A stretch of 34,865 bases of DNA from contig DHVS01000002.1 in NCBI GenBank assembly GCA_002412795.1, forward strand, positions 1-34,865, read 5' to 3'. This document shows positions 14,363 through 20,484 of this stretch, in pieces (the first letter of the stretch is position 1; the number at the start of each line of letters is the position of its first letter). The notes under the pieces are model-generated. The model saw only the letters and a list, made by a program, of their open reading frames with translations, did no database searches and was not told the origin of the DNA. The translations under genes were made by a program, and so were the position numbers. The stretch is from a bacterium UBP2_UBA5202. GTDB lineage: Bacteria; Edwardsbacteria; AC1; EtOH8.

Positions 14363-15505
14363 CTATCTTCTGCACTCTTTCAGTTTGCACTTCCCTTCCC
14401 TGGCCTTCTGCCCGAAGGGCCCGGCCCTAAGGCCAGCCAGCCGGCAGGCGGTGTCGTCGATCCTAATTTGCAGTTCCTTAGATTCGCCCCTGAGGTATTT
14501 GACCGCGCCCAGCCCGGCCAGCTCGCCCTCCAGCATGGCGGTGGATGCTTCCTCTATCCCGGTCACGTCGCCGGCGGTGAAGATGCCGGGGATGGAGGTC
14601 ATCATCAGTTCGTCGTGCCAGGCCACCTGGCCGCCCAGCTCCGGCACAAAATTCATCTGGCACCCGGCCTGCCAAAGGATCTCGGTCAGGGGCGTCAGGC
14701 CCACCGCCAGACAGATGGTGTCGCATTCTATCTTCTGTTCGCTGTTCTTGACCGGCTGCCATTTGTCGTCTATTTTGGAGATCACCGCGCCCGTTACCTG
14801 ATTCTCCCCCGTTGCTTCCAGAATGGTGTGACGTGTCAGGACGGGCACCCCGGCCCGGGCTATCTTGGAGGCGTGCACCAGGTAGCCCCCGATGTTGGGC
14901 AGCCCCTCGATGACGGCCTTGACCTTCACCCCGGCCTGCAGCAGCTGGTAGGAGACTATCAGCCCGATGTTGCCCGAGCCTATCATCAGCACGCTTTGCC
15001 CGGGTTTGATGCCGTAGACGTTCATCAGGGTCTGCACCGCCCCGGCCCCGTAGACACCCGGCAGGTCGCTGCCGGGAAAGGTGACGAAGTTCTCCGAGGC
15101 CCCGGTGGCCGCCAGCACCGCCTTTGGTTTTAGGCCGTGAAGCTGGCCGTTCCTGAGCACCGCCACCGTGCCTGCACGCCATAGTAGCTCACCATAACAG
15201 CTGTTTCGGCACGCAGGCGTGCCGTCGGGGTAGTAGCCCACCGCCGGCGAGTTGGTCCAGGTTTCGATCCCCCGTTTTTCCATCTCTCCGGCCAGTTCGA
15301 TGCCGATGTCAAAGCCCCGGGTGCCGGCCCGCTCCGCCTTGCTGCCGAAGAACATGTGGGTCTGCTTGATCAACTGGCCGCCCGGCTTCTGGTTCTCGTC
15401 TATCACCAAGGGTTTTAGCCCGAAGTCCGAGGCCGCCAGCGCCGCCATCAGGCCGGCCGGTCCACCGCCTATGATCAGGAAATCTGGGTTGTTCATGGCG
15501 CTCAA
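14363..15505 (-). CDS. HcnB/PDH-alpha-like FAD/NAD(P)-dependent oxidoreductase subunit
   Basis: A 380-residue two-dinucleotide-binding flavoprotein. The FAD motif is FLIIGGGPAGLMAAL (9-23), followed by the family hallmark PGGQLIKQTHMFFGS. The second Rossmann motif (VLMIGSGNIGLIVSYQLL) and the C-terminal FAD motif (GIFTAGDVTGIEEAS) are intact. This set identifies the NAD(P)/FAD subunit of hydrogen-cyanide-synthase- or proline-dehydrogenase-type complexes. In many relatives the [2Fe-2S] domain is fused at the N-terminus; here it is a separate gene 40 bp upstream (103 + 380 residues approximates the archaeal alpha subunit). It probably transfers electrons from the DadA-like subunit to NAD(P) or an acceptor. 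A start at Met4 is an alternative. Confidence 0.87.
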   Translation of the reverse strand: MSAMNNPDFLIIGGGPAGLMAALAASDFGLKPLVIDENQKPGGQLIKQTHMFFGSKAERAGTRGFDIGIELAGEMEKRGIETWTNSPAVGYYPDGTPACRNSCYGELLWRAGTVAVLRNGQLHGLKPKAVLAATGASENFVTFPGSDLPGVYGAGAVQTLMNVYGIKPGQSVLMIGSGNIGLIVSYQLLQAGVKVKAVIEGLPNIGGYLVHASKIARAGVPVLTRHTILEATGENQVTGAVISKIDDKWQPVKNSEQKIECDTICLAVGLTPLTEILWQAGCQMNFVPELGGQVAWHDELMMTSIPGIFTAGDVTGIEEASTAMLEGELAGLGAVKYLRGESKELQIRIDDTACRLAGLRAGPFGQKAREGKCKLKECRR

Positions 15506-15545
15506 AGTTTTAAAGTAGTAACGTAATAACGAAGCAATGAGTGGA

Positions 15546-15857
15546 TCAGGACAAAGTTATCCGGCCGCGGCCCTGCTGGCGTTTGACCTGCATTCCATCT
15601 TTGATGGTGGTGATGCAGGAAAAGACGTTGGGCACTCCGTCCACCTCCATCAGGCAGGACGAGCATTTGCCGATGGCGCAAAAAAAACCCCGGGGCCGGT
15701 TGAGCTTGACGCTGTGGCGCAGGATCTTGACCCCGGCGGCATGCAGGGCGGCCGCAATGGTCTCCCCTGAGAAGCCTTCCACCGGCCGGCCCTCGAAGAA
15801 AAATGTGACCTTGGGGCCTCTTTTAAAATCCAAAATGGGGTGGGTTTCTATCCTCAT
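15546..15857 (-). CDS. [2Fe-2S] subunit, HcnA-like
   Basis: A 103-residue plant-type ferredoxin-like domain with Cys60-x4-Cys65-x2-Cys68-x12-Cys81 (FFCAIGKCSSCLM, SCITTI) as ligands for one [2Fe-2S] cluster. The text 'RPRGFFCAIGKCSSC' and 'GETIAAALHAAG' are family hallmarks of HcnA and of the N-terminal domain of sarcosine/proline dehydrogenase alpha chains. It is the first gene of the five-subunit redox series, 40 bp upstream of the FAD/NAD subunit. Function: electron transfer within the dehydrogenase complex. Confidence 0.88.
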   Translation of the reverse strand: MRIETHPILDFKRGPKVTFFFEGRPVEGFSGETIAAALHAAGVKILRHSVKLNRPRGFFCAIGKCSSCLMEVDGVPNVFSCITTIKDGMQVKRQQGRGRITLS

Positions 15858-15903
15858 TTTTTCGGCAGATATATTCTGGTTGATGATTTTGCCTTCGTTT
15901 TTG

Positions 15904-15933
15904 CCGCCTTTGGCGGCACCCCGCCAAAGGCGG
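15904..15933. repeat. Perfect 13-bp hairpin, REP-like
   Basis: CCGCCTTTGGCGG (15904-15916), 4-base loop, CCGCCAAAGGCGG (15921-15933). Each arm is itself close to palindromic. The T run lies on the plus-strand 3' side (15939-15943), which is wrong for the minus-strand genes, so I read it as a REP-like palindrome upstream of the redox series, or at most a plus-strand terminator. The rest of the 280-base gap (15858-16137) carries only the element listed at 16039-16084. Confidence 0.7.
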
Positions 15934-16038
15934 TGGCCTTTTTGTTTTAATGCGCAGTACAGCTTTTAATCATATCCTATTATGCCCGGCTTGTCAATAA
16001 TACCCAAGACTAATTTTCACCAAGGGTATGGGGCAACG

Positions 16039-16084
16039 TTGTCATCCTGAGAGATGCTCCAGAGTTCACCGTCGAAGGATCTGT
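16039..16084. repeat. Dispersed 'GTCATCCTGAG...GAAGGATCT' intergenic element
   Basis: TTGTCATCCTGAGAGATGCT at 16039-16058 and GTCGAAGGATCT at 16071-16082 match the common intergenic repeat 'TTGTCATCCTGAGCGAAG...GAAGGATCT' known from many bacterial genomes. Here the centre is altered. Confidence 0.6.
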
Positions 16085-16137
16085 CTTTGGGTTTTTGTTA
16101 CTGCAAGTAATCTGTCTCGTTTCGCAAGCAAAGCAGT

Positions 16138-16977
16138 CTATCTATACCCCAGCACTATCCGCCCGATCTTGGCGTAGTCTTTTAGAATCTCTATCTTCAT
16201 TCCCGGATTGCATGTTTTCAGTATCTGTCTGACCTTTTTGCCCTGTCCCTGGCCTATTTCCAGGGCCACCAGGCCGCCGGGGTTCAAATATTCTTTCAAT
16301 TTCTTGGAGATAAGGCGATAGAATTTCAGTCCGTCCCGCCCCCCGTCCAGAGCCTGCCATGGTTCGTAAAGCGAAACTTCGGGCTGCAATGACTTCAGCT
16401 GACCGGATGGGATGTACGGAGGATTGGAAACTATGCAGTCGTACCTCTGTTTTTTGACCGGGAAAACGTCGGCTTTGACTATTTTCACCCGGCGGGAAAG
16501 TCCATGGATCCTGATGTTCCTTGTTGCCAGCGCCCCGGCTCCGGGCGAGATCTCGCTGGCCCAGATCCTGGCGTTCGGGATATTTTTGGCCAGAGCAATG
16601 GAGATGGCCCCGCTGCCGGCCCCGATATCCAGGACGGTTGACCACTCCGGCTGCCAGCGCTTGATGACCGCTTCCGCCAATAGCTCGGTCTCGGGCCGGG
16701 GGATCAGGGCGTTCTGGTTGACTTTGATCTTCAGTCCGTAGAACTCGGTCTCACCGGTGATGTACTGCCAGGGCTGGCGGGTCAGTCTTTGAGACACCGC
16801 CCGTTTGAATTTAAGTTCCAGATTCTTGGAAACCTGCTCGGAATTCCTGAGGAACAGCCGGTCCCGGCCGCATTTGAAGACAAAGGAAAGCAGGATCTCC
16901 GATTCCAGCTCCTGGCTTTCGATGCCCTTCTGTCTTAGCGCCTCAGCGCCCCATTGCAACAGCTGGCCGATGGTCAT
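16138..16977 (-). CDS. prmC: Peptide chain release factor N5-glutamine methyltransferase
   Basis: A 279-residue SAM-dependent methyltransferase. LIPRPETELL (91-100) and the SAM motif VLDIGAGSGAISIAL (115-129) precede the catalytic NPPY (185-188, in VSNPPYIPSGQL), which binds the Gln side chain of the GGQ loop of release factors. It methylates RF1 and RF2, and the substrate gene prfA lies directly upstream (ends 17150), the classical prfA-prmC pairing. I prefer ATG 16977 because MTIGQLLQWGAEALRQ aligns with the usual family N-terminus; a TTG ten codons upstream is possible and neither start has a clear Shine-Dalgarno. Length is normal for the family. Confidence 0.93.
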   Translation of the reverse strand: MTIGQLLQWGAEALRQKGIESQELESEILLSFVFKCGRDRLFLRNSEQVSKNLELKFKRAVSQRLTRQPWQYITGETEFYGLKIKVNQNALIPRPETELLAEAVIKRWQPEWSTVLDIGAGSGAISIALAKNIPNARIWASEISPGAGALATRNIRIHGLSRRVKIVKADVFPVKKQRYDCIVSNPPYIPSGQLKSLQPEVSLYEPWQALDGGRDGLKFYRLISKKLKEYLNPGGLVALEIGQGQGKKVRQILKTCNPGMKIEILKDYAKIGRIVLGYR

Positions 16978-17021
16978 GGTTTGATAGTTGGAAGTTAAAA
17001 GGAACAAAGGATTTTACTTAG

Positions 17022-17075
17022 AACTCATCCCCTATCCCCTTCTCTTGCCAAGAGAAGGGGAGCAAGGGGTTGAGT
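17022..17075. repeat. Long two-tier palindrome between prfA and prmC
   Basis: An inner perfect stem of 12 bp (CCCCTTCTCTTG / CAAGAGAAGGGG, 17036-17060, one-base loop) is nested in an outer imperfect stem (AACTCATCCCC / GGGGTTGAGTT, 10 of 11 pairs). No T tract follows on the minus strand. It resembles a dispersed palindromic element; an RNA hairpin that tunes prmC expression relative to prfA is possible. Confidence 0.7.
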
Positions 17076-17098
17076 TTAAATTATCTAGGGTAATAATT

Positions 17099-17143
17099 TT
17101 CGTGCCTCCTTCGGCTTTGTTCAGGACAAGCTTTAGTGGGCAG
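17099..17143. repeat. Second copy of the TCAGGACAAG-TTTAGTGGGCAG repeat
   Basis: TTCGTG, CTCCTTCGGC and TCAGGACAAGCTTTAGTGGG recur here in the same order and orientation as at 4165-4233, with a shorter middle. It sits 6 bases from the prfA stop codon. Confidence 0.65.
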
Positions 17144-17149
17144 TCTGTC

Positions 17150-18220
17150 CTACTCCAGCGCCGTGGCCAGTTCCTCGGCCTGGGCCGCCTTGATCAGCCC
17201 CTCCACCAGCTGGTCGATGTGCCCCTCCAGCACCTGGTCCAGGCTGTGCAGGGTTATTCCTATCCGGTGGTCGGTCACCCGGTTCTGGGGGAAGTTGTAG
17301 GTCCGGATCTTCTCGCTGCGGTCGCCGGATTTCACCTGGCTCTTGCGGTCCTGGGATTCCTTGGCGTGGCGGTCGGCCTCCATCTTCTCCAGCACCCGGG
17401 AGCGCAGGATCTTAAGGGCCTTGGCCTTGTTCTTCATCTGGGAGCGCTCGTCCTGGCAGGCCACCACCACCCCGGTGGGAATGTGGGTCAGGCGGACGGC
17501 GGAATAGGTGGTGTTGACGCACTGCCCGCCCGGCCCGGAGGAGCAGTAGATGTCTATCTTCAGGTCGGCGGGGTTGATCTGGATGTCCACCTCCTCGGCT
17601 TCGGGCATCACCGCCACGGTGGCGGCCGAGGTGTGGATCCTCCCCGAAGCCTCGGTCCGGGGCACCCGCTGCACCCGGTGGACGCCGCTTTCGTACCGGA
17701 ACAGGCCGTAGGCCCCCTCGCCCTCCACGCCGAAGGTCACTTCCTTGAATCCTCCCAGCTGGGTGGGGTTGGAGTTCATCAGGTCCATCTTAAGGCCCTT
17801 GCGCTCGGCATAACGGGTGTAGAGCCGGAACAGGTCTCCGGCAAAAAGCGCGGCCTCGTCGCCCCCGGTGCCGGCCCGCACCTCCACGATGGCGTTCTTA
17901 AAGTCGTTGGGGTCCTTGGGCACCAGCATGGCCTTGATCTCTTCCTCCAGGATTTTGAGCTTAGGCTCCAGTTCCTCCAGCTCGGCCTTGGCCATGGCGG
18001 TCATTTCGGGGTCCTCGTTGGCGGCGACCATGGACCGGCTGTCCTCGATCTGCTTCCGCAGGCTCTTCAGCTCGTCGTATTTGGTGATGGTGGCGCCCAG
18101 GGAGCGGTGCTCCCGGGCGTAATCGCGGAACTTGGCCTGGTTGGCCAGCACCGCCGGGTCGGACAGCAGTGATTCCAGCTCCCGGTATCTTTTTTCCAGT
18201 TGTTCCAGTTTATTGTCCAT
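17150..18220 (-). CDS. prfA: Peptide chain release factor 1
   Basis: A 356-residue class-I release factor recognising UAA/UAG. The universal GGQ motif is at 231-233 (SSGPGGQCVN), and the stop-codon-reading tripeptide of the RF1 class (P-x-T) appears as PRT in HRVQRVPRTEASGRIHTSA; RF2 would have SPF. Length and order match E. coli RF1 (GGQ at 233-235). GAAGGA lies upstream of the ATG. It is followed by prmC, whose product methylates Gln233. Acts in the ribosomal A site in the cytoplasm. Confidence 0.97.
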   Translation of the reverse strand: MDNKLEQLEKRYRELESLLSDPAVLANQAKFRDYAREHRSLGATITKYDELKSLRKQIEDSRSMVAANEDPEMTAMAKAELEELEPKLKILEEEIKAMLVPKDPNDFKNAIVEVRAGTGGDEAALFAGDLFRLYTRYAERKGLKMDLMNSNPTQLGGFKEVTFGVEGEGAYGLFRYESGVHRVQRVPRTEASGRIHTSAATVAVMPEAEEVDIQINPADLKIDIYCSSGPGGQCVNTTYSAVRLTHIPTGVVVACQDERSQMKNKAKALKILRSRVLEKMEADRHAKESQDRKSQVKSGDRSEKIRTYNFPQNRVTDHRIGITLHSLDQVLEGHIDQLVEGLIKAAQAEELATALE

Positions 18221-18264
18221 GGTTGGTTCAGTTTTCCTTCGTAACTATTCAGTCAATTAGCCTT

Positions 18265-18370
18265 ATTGCCACGAGCTTTAGGCACTTCGGCTTCGCTCAG
18301 TACGGCAGGCAATCTGCTAAAACTCGCCCCTGCCTACGCCCTTCGGGCTTCGGCGGACAAGGGTCTTTAG
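18265..18370. repeat. Nested REP-like element upstream of prfA
   Basis: ATTGCCACGAGCTTTAG at 18265-18281 equals one end of the hairpin element found at 29992-30146. It is then interrupted by a REP-like block (GCACTTCGGCTTCGCTCAGT, CTTCGGGCTTCGGCGGACAA) and CTTTAG recurs at 18365-18370. The first CTTTAG is at 18276-18281, so the block is flanked by a 6-base direct repeat. Confidence 0.55.
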
Positions 18371-18373
18371 CCC

Positions 18374-18907
18374 TCAGCCTTGTCCGTTGCGCTTTCTTTC
18401 CTTGGGCTTGATGTCAAAACCTATGGCGAACGGGCACAGCACGTCGGCCATTTTGGGCTTCAGGGTTTTGGGGTCTATGTAATAGGCTGCGATCTTGATG
18501 AACCAGCTGTCGGTGGTGCCGGAGAGCGTGCCGTCGTCGTTGTAGCTCCAGTATTTGTCCTTGGCCTTGTCCTTGATCTCCAGCACAATGTATATCTGCC
18601 CCGGCTTCATCCCGTCAATGTCGTCGGCGCTCAGGTCGGTGCTGTGCCGGGGATGGGAATGAAAGTCGCCGACAACGTACAGGTTGGGCAGGTTCTTAAA
18701 GAAGTTGACGATCCGGGCGTAGGACTTGTCCCGGGCCTTGACCCAGGTGGAATGGCGCTCGGCCTTCTGGCAGGCCACCGCGTTGACCACCATGAACATC
18801 TCGCCGTCCTTGTGGCCCAGCAGCAGGCCGTAGGATTCTTTTTTGTAGACCTCTATGGCCGAGACCAGCAGGCCCCAAAAGGCCGATTCATTGATGAATA
18901 CCTGCAT
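18374..18907 (-). CDS. JAB1/MPN (JAMM) metalloprotease-like protein
   Basis: A 177-residue MPN-domain protein with a complete JAMM zinc site: Glu24 (KESYGLLLG), His83-x-His85 (FHSHP), then exactly seven residues to Ser93-x-x-Asp96 (DLSADDIDG). Such prokaryotic JAMM proteins are zinc isopeptidases or peptidases related to RPN11 and to bacterial Ubl-processing or siderophore-pathway enzymes. The remaining C-terminal region (YWSYNDDGTLSGTTDSWFIKI, ending in basic KPKERKRNG) is not one I recognise. No E1, E2 or Ubl gene is visible in this window, so the substrate is unknown. It stands alone upstream of prfA, with 153 bp of repeat sequence between. Confidence 0.85.
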   Translation of the reverse strand: MQVFINESAFWGLLVSAIEVYKKESYGLLLGHKDGEMFMVVNAVACQKAERHSTWVKARDKSYARIVNFFKNLPNLYVVGDFHSHPRHSTDLSADDIDGMKPGQIYIVLEIKDKAKDKYWSYNDDGTLSGTTDSWFIKIAAYYIDPKTLKPKMADVLCPFAIGFDIKPKERKRNGQG

Positions 18908-19049
18908 CTGTTGACTATTGACTATTTGGTATTTCTAATTTGGCACAATAAATTGAAAATCGTCAATCGTAAATCGAGTTTAACCCGCTTATTTTTAACG
19001 AGTTACCTGTTACTATAATAACCCTTAAGTATAATATAAAACCGGCAAA

Positions 19050-19096
19050 AAGTCAAACAAAAAAGGCGGTTTCCAAATGTTTGGAAACCGCCTTTT
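19050..19096 (-). terminator. Strong rho-independent terminator of the pilin operon
   Basis: A perfect 17-bp stem, AAAAGGCGGTTTCCAAA (19061-19077) against 19080-19096, with a 2-base loop, followed on the minus strand by TTTTTTGTTTG. It is symmetrical but its T tract is best for the minus-strand PilX-like gene ending at 19115. Confidence 0.93.
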
Positions 19097-19114
19097 GGTT
19101 AGTTGTTTATTTTT

Positions 19115-20437
19115 TTAATCTACTTCACGCTGGGAAACTATCTGCATGGACATACCGGTAGCGGACGTAATTACTTGTTCCAACATACCGCTGGAAAATA
19201 AAATGTTGATGGTGCCGTTTAACGTAGTTTCGGTTTGTCCTTTTGTGCAAACTGCTCCTAATATCCACGGAGTGCCTACATTGATAAAATTTTCCTCAAC
19301 GTAAATCAGCCCTTTAAAGGCGGTCTTTCCCTGCACCTGAAGGCTGCCTTTTACCCATAAAACGCCGTAATGGTTTGCGCTTACCGGCAGATGAATATTT
19401 GAACCGGCATTTTCAATTTTTACGAAACCGTTCACCGGGCTTAAATCCGTGCCCCAGTCAAGAGCATTGCATTCGGCCTCAGTCATACCCATTATCTCCC
19501 ATATCTCCGGAACTGGACTACTTGAAAAAAGTATTACATCAGGATTTCCCCAAAATTTCTTTTTAACCCCATACTCGCTTATAGTATCGTTGGATTCGCC
19601 CCCCGGCAGGCAACCCGATGCCGTGCATTCAGTATTGGTGCTTGGGTTCGGATCCGGATGAAGGGAGGGATTTCTAGTCACATGCCAGCCGCTGGGCTGC
19701 CCGGATAGAGCCGGGAAACAATTCGGAGGCTCGGTAAAGGCCGGCGTGGTCATTAAGTGGTCATGTCCGCAGACATCCACAGTGCCGTTGCCCCTTATTG
19801 CCACGCCGCTTCGCACCGCTGCCTTCGCCCCCATATTTAGTTTGGGCACAACAAGTTCGGTTATAAGGGTGCGTCTTGTGGTCCCCACTCTCCCGGTGGA
19901 AATTATTTCAAAAACCGGGCGAAATTCCGGATTGGTCTGGCCCAGTATTATCTGTTTCGTTTTATAGTCGTAAAAATAAACCTCGCTGTTGTTGTCAATG
20001 GTGCCGTTGCCATTGCGATCCTGCCTCTTGTATCTCACTGTCAGCACTTCCGCGGGGTCAAACCCAGTGGCATAGGGTATGGTGTAATCCAGTATGTCGC
20101 CGGTAGTTTGGACCGTTTGCTCGAACTCGTATGTAACCCCGCTGGGCGCGCTGCCTGGGGCGTCCGAGAAAATGTAGCATTCCCAGGACGGGGTTATAGG
20201 CTGGGTTAGGTCCTGCCCGATCTTAAGGCTGGGATCCACGCTGGCCAAACGGGCCATAGCCTCGTACATCCCTGCCCGGGAGATGGCCAAAGCCTCGCTA
20301 TAGCGCATCTGGTTGGCGGTCAGTTTTTTCTCGTTTACTATGTTGTACATCAGGCTGGCGGCCAGCATCGACAACACCAGGGTCATCATCAAAGCCAGCA
20401 CCAAGGCTATGCCTTTTTCATTTTTTGGCAGTTTCAT
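19115..20437 (-). CDS. PilX-like type IV pilus minor pilin / assembly protein
   Basis: A 440-residue protein whose N-terminus (NEKGIALVLALMMTLVLSML) is a PilX-type prepilin leader: a short basic leader, G/I cleavage and a hydrophobic helix without Glu5. The helix continues as an amphipathic stem (AASLMYNIVNEKKLTANQMRY). The ~380-residue remainder is far larger than a typical PilX (about 150-200) and contains Cys pairs (VCGHD, TECTASGCLPG) and repeated short beta strands near the C-terminus (YGVLWVKGSLQVQGKTAFKG), suggesting a beta-helix or sheet domain. AGGAGA precedes the ATG. Last gene of the pilus operon, 47 bp after the PilW-like gene, ending at a strong terminator. Confidence 0.83.
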   Translation of the reverse strand: MKLPKNEKGIALVLALMMTLVLSMLAASLMYNIVNEKKLTANQMRYSEALAISRAGMYEAMARLASVDPSLKIGQDLTQPITPSWECYIFSDAPGSAPSGVTYEFEQTVQTTGDILDYTIPYATGFDPAEVLTVRYKRQDRNGNGTIDNNSEVYFYDYKTKQIILGQTNPEFRPVFEIISTGRVGTTRRTLITELVVPKLNMGAKAAVRSGVAIRGNGTVDVCGHDHLMTTPAFTEPPNCFPALSGQPSGWHVTRNPSLHPDPNPSTNTECTASGCLPGGESNDTISEYGVKKKFWGNPDVILFSSSPVPEIWEIMGMTEAECNALDWGTDLSPVNGFVKIENAGSNIHLPVSANHYGVLWVKGSLQVQGKTAFKGLIYVEENFINVGTPWILGAVCTKGQTETTLNGTINILFSSGMLEQVITSATGMSMQIVSQREVD

Positions 20438-20484
20438 TTATCTTTTCTCCTTTAATGTAATATTCCCTGATTAACCTTGGGCGG

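Noticed and set aside
15904..15933. Terminator for prmC or the upstream transcription unit
   Set aside because: The stem is perfect but there is no T run on the minus-strand side; the T run is on the plus-strand side where no gene ends.
16988..18172. A 394-codon open frame on the plus strand
   Set aside because: It is antisense to prfA, and its translation is the low-complexity Gly/His/Leu-rich type produced by GC-rich codon shadows. prfA itself is unquestionable.
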